Shown piece by piece: positions 8,011-16,646 of a stretch of DNA of 64,000 nucleotides; position 1 is the first letter of the stretch, and each line of letters begins with the position of its first letter. The position numbers and the translations under genes are program-made. A model generated the notes under the pieces. It was given only the letters and a program-made list of their open reading frames with translations. It ran no database searches and had not been told where the DNA came from. Source of the DNA: DAIQRJ01 sp963708795 (GTDB taxonomy: Bacteria; Actinomycetota; Actinomycetes; Propionibacteriales; DAIQRJ01); assembly GCA_963708795.1 (NCBI GenBank), contig CAVPUH010000003.1, forward strand, positions 186,001 to 250,000, written 5' to 3'.

Positions 8011-8700
8011 TCAGCTCGGCAGTTCGTCCCCGGCCTGCTCGCGGACCATGTAGGCGGCGTACCAGTCGGCCCAGTCGGCGTCCTGTTGTCCCGTCCGAGC
8101 CTCGTGCTCCCCGTGCGCTGCCGCCGCGCGGCGCAGTGCCAGCGCGAGATCAGTTGCCGAAGCGAATGTCGTCGACGCCGGATCGACACGTCCGGGGAGC
8201 CGGCTCGTGACCTCCTGCAGCAGCCAGCTGTTGCCGTCCGGGTCATCGAACGAGGCGAACGAGCTGTAACTGCCGTCGTCCGCACCACGCCCGGCGACAC
8301 GGTCGGGCGCCTCCGCGCCCCCGAACCGGCACGCGAAGCCGGTCTCGCAGTGGAAGACCTCGGTGACGTCGATCCCGCGACGGGCGATCTCGTCTCGTGC
8401 CGTCGCGATGTCGGGGACGATCAGGTAGGTGGACTGAAGTGATCCCGGCGCCGCCGAGGTGAGGTTCGTCCCGAACTGCACCGAGCAGCCGGAGCCCGGT
8501 GGGGTGAGCTGGATCAGCCGAAAGTCCTGCCCCGTGGACACGTCCGCGTCGAGCCTCCAACCGAGGCGGCCGTAGAACTCCTTCGCCCGGTCGACATCCG
8601 CGACCGGGATGACGATCACCTCGAGCTTCTGGTCGCCCACCGCCGCGCTCGCCGACGGTGCCTCTCCGGCTCCGTTGCTGCTCACCTGCGTGCTGCTCAT
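8011..8700 (-). CDS. VOC (glyoxalase/dioxygenase) superfamily protein with C-terminal extension
   Basis: A 229-residue protein. A single vicinal-oxygen-chelate domain spans about residues 25-150 (VIVIPVADVDRAKEFYGRLG, later FASFDDPDGNSWLLQEV with the metal-type Glu/His-like end). It is followed by a ~60-residue tail with ADWYAAYMVREQAG, an extension often seen in actinobacterial VOC proteins. Members act as bleomycin-resistance, glyoxalase or dioxygenase-like proteins; the substrate is unknown. Start ATG 8700 has AGGAG 6 nt upstream, so the longer frame to 8895 is not used. It is divergent from the MOSC fusion gene. Confidence 0.82.
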   Translation of the reverse strand: MSSTQVSSNGAGEAPSASAAVGDQKLEVIVIPVADVDRAKEFYGRLGWRLDADVSTGQDFRLIQLTPPGSGCSVQFGTNLTSAAPGSLQSTYLIVPDIATARDEIARRGIDVTEVFHCETGFACRFGGAEAPDRVAGRGADDGSYSSFASFDDPDGNSWLLQEVTSRLPGRVDPASTTFASATDLALALRRAAAAHGEHEARTGQQDADWADWYAAYMVREQAGDELPS

Positions 8701-8812
8701 GACGACTCCTCTGCAGCTGCCCCGACTTCGCATCCTGCCGCTTCGCTCTACGGTTTGCCAAGGTCGTTGAACGAGCCGTGTTCGCCGTGGTGATCGGAGA
8801 TGAGCAGCGCGC

Positions 8813-10588
8813 ATGTCAGAACGGGTCGCGGGACTGGTGTCGGTCAATGTCGGAATGCCGCGCGAGGTCAGCTGGCAGGGACGCACGGTCTCCACCGGGA
8901 TCTGGAAGGACGAAGTGCAGGGTCCGCGTCAGGTTCGCTGGACGAACGTCGACGGCGATGGCCAGGGTGATCGCGCGGGCCATGGTGGCGAGCAGCGCGC
9001 GGTGTTCGTCTATCAGCTCGGGTCCTACGAGTACTGGCGGAACCAGTTGCAGCGCGATGACTTCGTGTTCGGCCAGTTCGGGGAGAACTTCACCGTCGAC
9101 GGGCTTGACGACGACGTGGTCTGCGTCGGCGATCGCTACCGCATCGGTTCCGCCTCGTTCGAGGTCACCCAGCCGCGAGTGACCTGTTATCGGGTGGGTC
9201 TGCGGATGAACGAGCCACGGATGGCAGCCCTGCTCACCGGTCATGGCCGCCCCGGCTTCTACTTCCGAGTCCTCGAGGAGGGTCTCGTCGAGGCCGGTGA
9301 CGACATCGTCAAGGTCGCCGACGGACCCGGGGGCATGACGATCGCCACCGTCAACGCCCTGCTCTACGTGGATCGTCGCCCCGACCCCGAATCACTCGAA
9401 CGGGCACTACGGATTCCCGCACTGAGTCCGGGTTGGCAGACCTCGCTGCTCGCGCTTCTGGACCAGCAGCGTCAGGGCACATCCGGCCACGGCAACGCGG
9501 GGCTGACGTCTGCGGGACCGCCACCGTCCTGGCCGGGCTTCCGCGCGCTCCGGCTGGCGGCGAAGCGTCCGGAGAGCGCCACCGCCGTGTCGCTGGAACT
9601 CGAGCCCGCCGACGACACGCCGCTCCCGCCTGGCATCGCCGGGCAGTTCGTCGCAGTCAAGCTCGAGCCCGGAGGCGGCGCATCGCCGATCGTTCGCAGC
9701 TACTCGTTGTCAGGCCCATCCGACCGCAACCGGTACCGCATCACCGTGAAGGTGGAACCGCATGGCGCCGCCGGCCGATATCTGCGCGATGTCGTCCAGG
9801 TCGGTGACGAGATCAGGGTCGCAGCGCCACGAGGGCAGTTCACGCTCGACGACACTGCGAGGCCCGTCGTCCTGGTGAGCGCAGGCGTCGGCGTGACGCC
9901 GGTTCTCGCCATGCTGCACGCGCTGCATGACAGCGGGTCGACACGCGACATCTGGTGGCTGCACGGCACCCGCAACGGCGCGGAGCATGCCTTCGCCCGA
10001 GAAGCCGGCTCGATGCTCGCGGCCATGCCGAATGCGCACAGCCGGGTGTGGTACAGCCGACCTGGTCCGGACGACCGTCTCGGCACCGACTACGACGAGC
10101 AGGGACACCTCACGTCCGACGGGATCGCTGCGACCGGCGCACCGGTCGACGCCGAGTTCTACATCTGTGGGCCGGCGGTGTTCATGGCGGCCATCAGGAC
10201 CGGACTGGGCACCCACGGCGTGCCGCCTGCCGACGTGCACACCGAAGCGTTCGGCGCGGAGGCTCCGTTCACGCCCGGCATCGTCGCGGCCACCGCCCGG
10301 CCGCCACATCAGCCGGAGGGAGCACAGGGAACCGGCATGCTCGTGTCCTTCGTCCGGTCTGGATTGGGCGTCCGTTGGGATGACCGCTATGCCAGCATCC
10401 TCGAACTCGCCGAGGCCTGCGACGTGCCCGTCCGCTGGTCATGCCGGACCGGCGTGTGCCACACCTGCGAGACCGGGCTCCTGGAGGGCGAGGTCAGCTA
10501 TGCACCAGAACCCCTCGAGCCGCCGGCGCCGGGGAACCTCCTGCTGTGCTGCTCGCAGCCTCGCGGCGAGGTGGCCGTCGACCTCTGA
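8813..10588 (+). CDS. MOSC-ferredoxin reductase-[2Fe-2S] ferredoxin fusion protein
   Basis: A 591-residue three-module flavo-iron-sulfur protein. Residues 1-~215 form a YiiM-like MOSC domain with the conserved Cys near residue 124 in PRVTCYRVGLRM and the GENFTVDGL segment. Residues ~240-480 form an FAD/NAD(P) reductase (SPIVRSYSLSG for FAD; VVLVSAGVGVTPVLAML for NAD(P); YICGPAVFM). The last ~90 residues are a plant-type ferredoxin with CRTGVCHTCETGLLEGEV and a distal Cys in LLLCCSQP, giving the four cluster ligands. Electrons from NAD(P)H would pass through FAD and the cluster to a molybdenum or sulfur-transfer reaction at the MOSC domain. YiiM-type proteins reduce N-hydroxylated substrates such as 6-hydroxylaminopurine, so a self-sufficient N-hydroxylated-base reductase is a reasonable guess. 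Confidence 0.87.
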   Translation: MSERVAGLVSVNVGMPREVSWQGRTVSTGIWKDEVQGPRQVRWTNVDGDGQGDRAGHGGEQRAVFVYQLGSYEYWRNQLQRDDFVFGQFGENFTVDGLDDDVVCVGDRYRIGSASFEVTQPRVTCYRVGLRMNEPRMAALLTGHGRPGFYFRVLEEGLVEAGDDIVKVADGPGGMTIATVNALLYVDRRPDPESLERALRIPALSPGWQTSLLALLDQQRQGTSGHGNAGLTSAGPPPSWPGFRALRLAAKRPESATAVSLELEPADDTPLPPGIAGQFVAVKLEPGGGASPIVRSYSLSGPSDRNRYRITVKVEPHGAAGRYLRDVVQVGDEIRVAAPRGQFTLDDTARPVVLVSAGVGVTPVLAMLHALHDSGSTRDIWWLHGTRNGAEHAFAREAGSMLAAMPNAHSRVWYSRPGPDDRLGTDYDEQGHLTSDGIAATGAPVDAEFYICGPAVFMAAIRTGLGTHGVPPADVHTEAFGAEAPFTPGIVAATARPPHQPEGAQGTGMLVSFVRSGLGVRWDDRYASILELAEACDVPVRWSCRTGVCHTCETGLLEGEVSYAPEPLEPPAPGNLLLCCSQPRGEVAVDL

Positions 10589-10660
10589 GCGGGCTCTCCC
10601 AACTGCCCGGCTCAGCCGCGCGTATCGCCTGGGGCCACCCTCGGCGAGCTCCCGCAGTCG

Positions 10661-11314
10661 TCAGAGTGCGGCGATCTCGTTCTCGCTCAGACCGATCGAC
10701 CTCAGGTAGCCCGCGACATCGCCGTAGCGTGACTCGACATGCTCGATCACCGTGATCATGATCTCCGGAACGCATCGTTGCTGGATGCGGGTGAAGTCGA
10801 GATCCGCACTGACGTTCCGTTCGGCCGCGAACCGCTCGGCGAGCGCTTCCCGGGTCATCGCGTAGTCGACACCGATCCGCTCGAGATCGGCACCCCACAG
10901 TCGCGCGAGCAGACCACTCACCACGCCGGTGCGATCCTTACCCGCCGAACAGCAGACCAGCGCGTCACCATCGATCTCGGCGAGCCGGTGGAACACCGTC
11001 GCGATCGTCTCCCGATGGCGCTCGAGCCAGTCGATGTACTGCGCCTCGAGTTGGACCGCCTCGGCTGACGACTCCAGCGCAGACGCGGGATCGAACAGCG
11101 GAAGGTTCTGATACCCGCTGGTGTCGGCCAGCGCGTGCGGCAGCCTCCCGATCTCGTCGTCGCGGCGAAGGTCGAGGACGGCGAGCGGCCCGGCCGGATA
11201 GGCGGACGCATCGACCGGCTCGGTGTTGGCGCGGTACACCGTGCGCCTGCGCCCGTCCTGGAAGCCGGGGCCACCGATCGGCCGGAGGTTGGTCAGGACG
11301 GCGTTCGCTGGCAC
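10661..11314 (-). CDS. Tyrosine-protein phosphatase-like protein (Y_phosphatase3 type)
   Basis: About 217 residues, related to bacterial PtpB/MptpB-type atypical tyrosine or lipid phosphatases: TNLRPIGGPGF near the start, VYRANTEPV, AVLDLRRDDEIG, then the P-loop CCSAGKDRTG. The nucleophile Cys and the Arg of CX5R are intact, but the usual His before the Cys is replaced by Cys. I place the start at GTG 11314, preceded by a -10-like GACGAT 6 nt upstream; the frame is open to 11374. Downstream helices carry DYAMTREALAERF, typical of the family. The target is unknown, and it stands as a single gene. Confidence 0.8.
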   Translation of the reverse strand: MPANAVLTNLRPIGGPGFQDGRRRTVYRANTEPVDASAYPAGPLAVLDLRRDDEIGRLPHALADTSGYQNLPLFDPASALESSAEAVQLEAQYIDWLERHRETIATVFHRLAEIDGDALVCCSAGKDRTGVVSGLLARLWGADLERIGVDYAMTREALAERFAAERNVSADLDFTRIQQRCVPEIMITVIEHVESRYGDVAGYLRSIGLSENEIAAL

Positions 11315-11378
11315 GCAGCCATCGTCCCACGTCCGAGAGTCGACTCGGTCACCTCCGACGTGCCCCGGACGCACAGAA

Positions 11379-11418
11379 GGCGGCGATCATCACCGGGATC
11401 CCGGTGATGATCGCCGCC
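11379..11418. terminator. Bidirectional-type intrinsic terminator
   Basis: A perfect 18-bp stem (GGCGGCGATCATCACCGG and its complement) with a GATC loop lies 24 nt past the stop of the minus-strand ScyD-like gene. It separates that gene from the phosphatase gene. No U-tract is evident. Confidence 0.85.
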
Positions 11419-11441
11419 CAACAGGGTGGACCGAATCGGAC

Positions 11442-12566
11442 CTACCGATGGAGCCTGGCCTGGTAGTGCGCGTGGCCGCCGGTGATCTTGACGATCGTGC
11501 CCGGCACCTCCGGCAGGCTGGGATCGAGGTTGATCGTCGTCCCTGCCCACAATGCCCCGTGGCGCCCGGTCTCCAGGGCCACGACGTTCTGCAGGTTCAT
11601 GAACGGGGAAACCCTGCCGTGCTTGACCACGGAGATCTTGCCGCCGAAGTACTCGGCCACGTAGATCTCGCCTCGTGTCCCGATGGCCAGGTTCGTCGCG
11701 CCGAGGAAGTTGCCGGCCACCACCCAGGCATGGCCTGTGTAGGGGTTGACCTTCCACAACTTGCCGCGGGCGCCCAGCACCGGTCCCTCGGGACCGCCGG
11801 GCAACGTCGTGACGTACAGGTAGCCGTCCTTCCCGACCTCGACATCCGTCGGCACCGGCTCGAACGCGTACGTGACCCCGATGACGCAGGCCGGGAACCC
11901 GAGGGTCGCCGCTTCGCTCGCGGTGACTGTGTGCCGCTGCGGCGGGAATACGGACAGCGTGCGGATGTTGCCCGCGTTGTCGATCTTCCACAAGGTGTTG
12001 GACCCGGCGTCGGCGACGATCCATTTGCGGCCGAACGGGGTCACCGAATACGCGTGGGAATCGATCTGACCCGTGTAGTCGTAGGGGAACTTCGCGGCGT
12101 TGAACGCGTCGATCACACATTGGCTCGGGTTGTCGATGCCGTAGTGGTTGATCGAGTCCGGGTTGTTCGCCGTCTCGTAGGCGAGCGTGTCGGCGTACAC
12201 CCGTGACCCACGCGGTCCCCAGATGTTCAGGCCGCTGGCGGTGATTCCTTCCTCGCCACCGACGGTCGTCGTGTACGCGAGGTAGCGGCCGCCCTTCGAT
12301 GTCGCCACGCCGGAGGTGCCGGTGGCGTCGGCGACGACCGTAGCGATGCTCCCATCGGCCTTGAGCCGGCCGACCTGATTGGCGAACCCGTCGGCCACCA
12401 GGACCCTGCCGTGCGCGACGGAGAGGTTGAAGGGCGCGACGACCTGTGTCGACTTGACGATCGGCGCAGGTGTGGAGTGCGAGTGGGCAGTGGCCACCGA
12501 CGGGGTCAGCACCAGCAGCCCGGCCGCAGCCACCACGGCGGCAGAGAAGAGTTTGGACGTACGCAT
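11442..12566 (-). CDS. Secreted ScyD/ScyE-like beta-propeller protein
   Basis: A 374-residue exported protein. From ATG 12566 (GAGGAG 6 nt upstream) it has a classic signal peptide: MRTSKL, a hydrophobic core AAVVAAAGLLVL, and a likely AXA cleavage at VATA-HS. The mature part is built of repeated propeller blades such as VLVADGFANQVGRL, WIVADAGSNTLWKI, GYLYVTTLPGG and EIYVAEYFGGKISVV. It contains Cys residues that could pair outside the cell. This matches ScyD/ScyE-family proteins, which are named from the cyanobacterial scytonemin cluster but are widespread in actinobacteria with unknown role. A sugar or lactone ligand is possible. No partner genes are adjacent. Confidence 0.83.
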   Translation of the reverse strand: MRTSKLFSAAVVAAAGLLVLTPSVATAHSHSTPAPIVKSTQVVAPFNLSVAHGRVLVADGFANQVGRLKADGSIATVVADATGTSGVATSKGGRYLAYTTTVGGEEGITASGLNIWGPRGSRVYADTLAYETANNPDSINHYGIDNPSQCVIDAFNAAKFPYDYTGQIDSHAYSVTPFGRKWIVADAGSNTLWKIDNAGNIRTLSVFPPQRHTVTASEAATLGFPACVIGVTYAFEPVPTDVEVGKDGYLYVTTLPGGPEGPVLGARGKLWKVNPYTGHAWVVAGNFLGATNLAIGTRGEIYVAEYFGGKISVVKHGRVSPFMNLQNVVALETGRHGALWAGTTINLDPSLPEVPGTIVKITGGHAHYQARLHR

Positions 12567-12905
12567 GAGACTCCTCGGAGAGAGGGTCCGACGTGGGGTC
12601 GGATCACGAGTTCCTCGAACGGTGGCCGGCCGCGTGGGGGTCGGCATGTCTGACGCTGTCGATTTGCCCGCGGTTATCGGGCTCGCGGCACATCATGTGT
12701 CAGTCCTGACAATGCCGTCAATGGCTTAGCGCGCCCGATCCAAACATTGATCGTCAGTACAAACTGCCACACACATTCCTGGGTGATTTGCCGGATTCGC
12801 GTGATTCACGAGTTTCCGCGCACGATAAGTAATCGGGTGACTACCTAATGCTGCGATAACGCGAAATACCGGCCGCCCACGAATACGTCCACGTCACAAC
12901 GCGCT
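12567..12905. promoter_or_regulatory. AT-richer non-coding region with palindrome, promoter of the ScyD-like gene
   Basis: No gene-like reading frame is seen here. The stretch 12700-12900 is clearly richer in A+T than its surroundings and should hold the minus-strand promoter of the ScyD-like gene. A perfect 6-2-6 palindrome, TGTCAGTCCTGACA, lies at 12698-12711, and a second imperfect one (CGTGATTCACGA) lies around 12800. Both could be operator sites, but no regulator is encoded alongside. Confidence 0.4.
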
Positions 12906-13222
12906 CACTCCAGCACCGAACACCCGCCGGACGGCCTCGACTGGTCACGAACCCACGCCACACCGGCGCGTCCCGTCACAACACGCCCACTCCACACCCC
13001 GCTAGCGGCCCGACGTCCCGACTGGTCACCAAACACGCCACACCGGCGCGTCCCGTCACAACACGCCCACTCCAGCACCGAACACCCGCCGGACGGCCCC
13101 GACTGGTCACCAACACACGCCACATCGGCGCGTCCCGTCACAACACGCCCACTCCACACCCCGCTAGCGGCCCGACGTCCCGACTGGTCACCAACCCACG
13201 CCGACATCGGCGCGTCGCGTCA
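12906..13222. repeat. Tandem direct repeat array with alternating 82/80-bp units
   Basis: Four units follow each other in the order A-B-A'-B', starting at 12906, 12988, 13068 and 13150, which gives a 162-bp double-unit period. All share CGACTGGTCAC and the block CGGCGCGTCCCGTCACAACA leading into CGCCCACTCC. The A units carry CACCCGCCGGACGG, and the B units carry the palindromic CCCGCTAGCGG. The copies differ by only a few bases, so the duplication is recent or maintained by gene conversion. The last unit decays into the 3' end of the ankyrin gene. There are no spacers, so it is not CRISPR. A minus-strand frame (12905-13207) is open through it, but it looks like an artefact. Confidence 0.85.
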
Positions 13223-14726
13223 CGTGGCCCGTGCCGCGAGGAGCTCTCGCACCTGCTCCCGCGCGACCGTCGGTGCCGCATCGTCCAGCCAGTCGAGAGG
13301 TGTCCGCCCGCGTGCGTCCCGAGCACCCGGGTCCGCCCCGTGGTCCAGAAGCACCTCGATCGTCTCGACGAAGCCCGCTTTGGCGGCGTAGTGCAGCGCG
13401 GTCGCGTCGAGCGCCGCGACGCCGGTGCTCCGTCCTGGCTTCGCGTGCCGTCGATCGTCGGCGCGGGCTCCGTGACGAAGCAGAGCCCGCACGTAGTCCG
13501 GGTCGTCCTTGCGACCCTGGTTTCCCGTGCAGGAGGCGCCGATCCACGCACCCGTACGGTCGATCGAAGCACCGTGACGCGTCAGCATGCCAGCGAGTTC
13601 GGGGTCCATGACCCACCGTCCCACGCCGACCCGCGTGGCGTCGGCACCGTGAGCCAACAGCAGCTCCACCATCGCCGGATCACCGCGCTCCGCCGCTCCG
13701 CGTAACGCGCGCCCGCTGGCCGTCACCGTCGGCCCCGCCTCGAGAAGAGCCTGCAGCGCGTCGATGTGCCCGCCCGCCACGGCATGCTCGACCGGCGTCA
13801 TGTCGAGGGCGTCGGCGGCCGGGTCGAAGGCTCGCGCCAGTGCCGGTTCATCACCGAGCCGACGTCTCACGTCAGCCACGTCACCCAGGAACGCAGAGGT
13901 GAAGACGTCGTCGTGGGCGCCAGCAGCGACGAGCTGCTCGGTCACCGCCGTTCGGTTCCTCATCCGAGCCGCACACAGCGGCGTCACGAACAGCACCCGC
14001 TCGAATGCCACGCCCGCGACGTCGACCGCGAGATAGAACGGGACGTCCGGGCTGACGCCACGGTCGAGCAGTGCTGCCGAGCACCTCGAACCGCCCCGCC
14101 AACGCGGCCGCCTGGACGATCGCGCCGACGTACCGAGGACGTATCAGATCGGGCGATGTGGCCAGCGCTCGCTCGAGTCCGGCCAGATCACCGCGGCGGG
14201 CGAGCTGCGTGGCCCCGTTGATCGCACGCCGACGATTCGACTCCCACGCGGTCGATGCTCGAGAGTCTGCCTTGCGGTCGTTGACGAGCACCGACGCCAT
14301 CGACCGGACGGCAGCGAACATCTCCTGCTGGTCACCTCCAGCCGCGACACTCTCCTCCATCGCGTGCTTGAAATGACCGAGCCATCGACCTGCCGCGCGA
14401 GGTGTGATCGGCAAGCCGGCATGGCGTTGCAGCAGGCCGGAGTGGGATTCGTCGCTGTAGTCGGCGGGACCACCGAACCACTCGGCGAAGAAGACCTTCT
14501 GCATCTCACGACCGTCGGTCAGGTCCCGTGGAAACATCGGCCGGAGCTCGCGGTCGCCTTCGATACCGACGTAGAGGAGATCGACGAGCCGGTCGACAGT
14601 CGGCTGACCACCGATGCGGTCGAACAGATCTGATCCGCGAAACGGCCGGACCCCCAACGGGGGCTCGATCACCCGGCGATGTCGGAGCTGCTCGAAATCC
14701 CGGCCACTCAGCCGGTCGTCGTCCAT
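13220..14726 (-). pseudogene. Group-II truncated haemoglobin fused to ankyrin repeats (frameshifted as sequenced)
   Basis: From ATG 14726 (leaderless; TATCGT 6 nt upstream) a GlbO-like globin covers about residues 30-160: LFDRIGGQPTVDRLVDLLY, then FAEWFGGPADYS. The proximal-His segment is LLQRHAGLPITPRA and the G8 Trp lies in GRWLGHFKHAME. Ankyrin-type helices follow (GDLAGLERAL and so on). Near 14077 one extra base shifts the frame. The other frame then continues perfectly with AALLDRGVSPDVPFYLAVDV and several canonical ankyrin repeats, such as GDPAMVELLLAHGADA and ALHYAAKAGFVETIEVLLDH, to the stop at 13220. Restored, the protein would have about 500 residues. A haem protein carrying its own protein-interaction array suggests oxygen, NO or redox sensing or delivery to a partner. 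Confidence 0.8.
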
Positions 14727-14787
14727 GCCGTGACGATAGGCCGAAGGGTGTGTGGCGGTCGAGCGACGGCGGGAGGCACCGTCTGGG

Positions 14788-15171
14788 TTACGACACGCAG
14801 AACTCGTTGCCCTCGGGGTCGAGCATGACGATCCATTCGAGCCGGTCGCCGGCGAGCTCGGACCGGACAACCGTCGCACCCGCGCGCTCGAGGTCGGCCG
14901 ACGTGGCACGGATCAGCTGCTCGCGCTCGGCCATCCCCCAGGGTGGCTCCCCGGCGACCCTGATATCGATGTGCATCCGGTTCTTGGCCGTCTTCCCCTC
15001 CGGCACCTTGAGGAAGCCGATCGCCGGCCCGACCCCGTCCGGATCGACGATCGACGCGCCCTCGGGAAAGTCGTAGCCGGGCTCGCTGACGTATCCGAGC
15101 GCACGGGCCCAGAAGGCCGCGAGGCGATCGGGATCCGTTGCATCACAACCCAGAGTCCAGTGTGTGGCCAT
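14788..15171 (-). CDS. VOC family protein (Glyoxalase_6 type)
   Basis: A 127-residue single-domain VOC protein. The N-terminal DATDPDRLAAFWARALGY and the C-terminal EWIVMLDPEGNEFCVS are hallmark ends of the Glyoxalase_6-like family. A central MHIDIRVAG carries a metal-site His. The function of these actinobacterial proteins is generally unknown. TAACAT at 15177-15182 lies 5 nt before the ATG, which suggests a leaderless transcript. It lies downstream of the membrane gene at 15180 with 8 nt between them, so read-through is also possible. Confidence 0.85.
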   Translation of the reverse strand: MATHWTLGCDATDPDRLAAFWARALGYVSEPGYDFPEGASIVDPDGVGPAIGFLKVPEGKTAKNRMHIDIRVAGEPPWGMAEREQLIRATSADLERAGATVVRSELAGDRLEWIVMLDPEGNEFCVS

Positions 15172-15179
15172 GCCCGATG

Positions 15180-15851
15180 TTACGTGGTCGGCCGATCGCC
15201 GTCGTGAGTGCGAGGCGCCGACGGACGGTGGATCCAGCCAGGCGCCGCTGCCACGACCCAGGTGATCCCTGCGAGCACGACGGCGATGACGACCGACGTG
15301 ACCGCGACCCCGATGTAGCCGTGAGCGGACGGATCCATGAACGGATAGGGATACCAGTGAGCAATCGGCCCGCGGATCAGGCTGTACCCGAGATACGCGA
15401 GCGGAAAGCTCAACCAGATCAGCGCCGACCGGTATCGGATCGGTTCGATGCGGTCACCGATCAGCCAATCCACGATGACGGCTATCGGCATGATGTAGTG
15501 AAGGACCGTGTTGTCCCATGGAACGGCGGTCAATTCCGACGCCGGATATCCCGACAACAACACGATGAAGATCACGATCGTGGTCGTCATGTACAACGTC
15601 ACGGCCCCGCGGAAGCCGTCCAGCCGGCGGCTTCGCCACCCGGTCGCGAGTGCGAACGCGCTGACCATCAGACTGATGACGGCGAGCGTGTTCGACTCGA
15701 CGGTGAAGTAGCTGAAGAAGTCGGCAGCCCGGAACCTGCCCCACGCCACCAGCGTCGCCACCTCGGTCACCAGGGCACTGAATCCGAGGAGGGCGAACAG
15801 CACCTTCCCGATGATCAAGGCCCGAACGGCATCGGAGTTCCGACTGTTCAT
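15180..15851 (-). CDS. Pr6Pr family membrane protein
   Basis: A 223-residue integral membrane protein with about six hydrophobic segments. The signature FFSYFTVESNTLAVISLM (residues about 45-62) and the later WYPYPFMDP are typical of the Pr6Pr family (named for six transmembrane helices). Its biochemical role is unknown. The start ATG 15851 overlaps the stop of the upstream gene in ATGA, so the two are translationally coupled. The short C-terminal tail is Arg/Pro-rich and cytosolic or exposed. Confidence 0.85.
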   Translation of the reverse strand: MNSRNSDAVRALIIGKVLFALLGFSALVTEVATLVAWGRFRAADFFSYFTVESNTLAVISLMVSAFALATGWRSRRLDGFRGAVTLYMTTTIVIFIVLLSGYPASELTAVPWDNTVLHYIMPIAVIVDWLIGDRIEPIRYRSALIWLSFPLAYLGYSLIRGPIAHWYPYPFMDPSAHGYIGVAVTSVVIAVVLAGITWVVAAAPGWIHRPSAPRTHDGDRPTT

Positions 15852-16534
15852 GACGTCCTCTCAGAGTGAGGGTGCGAGCCGGGCAACAGCAGGATCGCTC
15901 CCACCAGGAAGCACAGTGCCCCCAGGAGGGTCCCCAGGTTCGACAGTTCGGCATTCCGGACGTCATCGGTGGAGACGATCACGTACGCGGCGACCGCAGA
16001 GATCCCGAACGCCACCGAGCCGGCCAGGTTGAGCAACGCCATCCACCACGAGCGCTGGTGACGGGAGAACGCGTCCGCGCCTCTTCGCGCCGCAGCCCAG
16101 GCCAGGCCGCTCGCGATCAGGAACGCGACGGAGCCCAGGGCGTCCGGACGCCACACTCGCTCGTCGGCCGTCACCGCCGCGAGGTTGTGCCGCAGCGCGT
16201 TGCCCGTGCTCCAGTTGAACCAGAGCGTGCCCGCGAACTGCACGGCACACGCCAACCAGTCCACGTCACCGGGCGCCCACACCCAGAAGCGTCGACCGCC
16301 GGAGCGATCCGCCGCCAACCCGTCGACGGCCTCGCGGTACTGCAGCCACGCCGCCGCGGTGAAGAACAGCGAGCCGATGAAGAACGTGACCGCCGTCGTG
16401 GTGAGTCCGGCCGCGTCGGAATAGGCCGGGAGTGCTCCGAGCGCGAAGAGCGCGGAACCGACGATGAACGATGTGGCCATCCATCGGCGACGTCGGATGG
16501 CGGGTGCGGCGGGCGAGGTAGGCGCGCCCGCCAT
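15848..16534 (-). CDS. YrhK-like multi-pass membrane protein
   Basis: A 228-residue protein with about six hydrophobic helices. RRRWMATSFIVGSALFALGA near the N-terminus resembles the YrhK domain, and a second similar unit, RSWWMALLNLAGSVAFGISA, occurs later; the two may be an internal duplication. It is coupled by a 4-bp overlap to the Pr6Pr gene, so the two membrane proteins probably act together. Function is unknown. It is divergent from glutamate decarboxylase across an inverted repeat at 16550-16581. Confidence 0.68.
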   Translation of the reverse strand: MAGAPTSPAAPAIRRRRWMATSFIVGSALFALGALPAYSDAAGLTTTAVTFFIGSLFFTAAAWLQYREAVDGLAADRSGGRRFWVWAPGDVDWLACAVQFAGTLWFNWSTGNALRHNLAAVTADERVWRPDALGSVAFLIASGLAWAAARRGADAFSRHQRSWWMALLNLAGSVAFGISAVAAYVIVSTDDVRNAELSNLGTLLGALCFLVGAILLLPGSHPHSERTS

Positions 16535-16549
16535 CAGGATCTCGTCATC

Positions 16550-16581
16550 GGCTGTTCACCCACGATGGAGGATGAACAGCC
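16550..16581. promoter_or_regulatory. Inverted repeat between divergent membrane operon and glutamate decarboxylase
   Basis: GGCTGTTCA and its exact complement TGAACAGCC are separated by 14 nt, 16 nt upstream of the minus-strand gene and about 65 nt upstream of the decarboxylase. The spacing of about two helical turns (centre to centre) fits a dimeric regulator. No regulator gene lies nearby. A hairpin in a 5' leader is the alternative reading. Confidence 0.45.
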
Positions 16582-16646
16582 GCGCCGACATGGCTACTCT
16601 CGTGAGCACCCGGCCGCCGTGCCGGCGAGGACGGGAGCCTCGACCT

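Noticed and set aside
12905..13207. Protein-coding minus-strand frame through the tandem repeat
   Set aside because: The frame is open only because the repeat lacks stops. A and B units differ in length by 2 bp, so the translated repeats alternate between unrelated peptides, and no RBS or family feature is seen.
12906..13222. CRISPR array
   Set aside because: Units are 80-82 bp, directly adjoining and nearly identical over their whole length. There are no short repeats with unique spacers and no cas genes.
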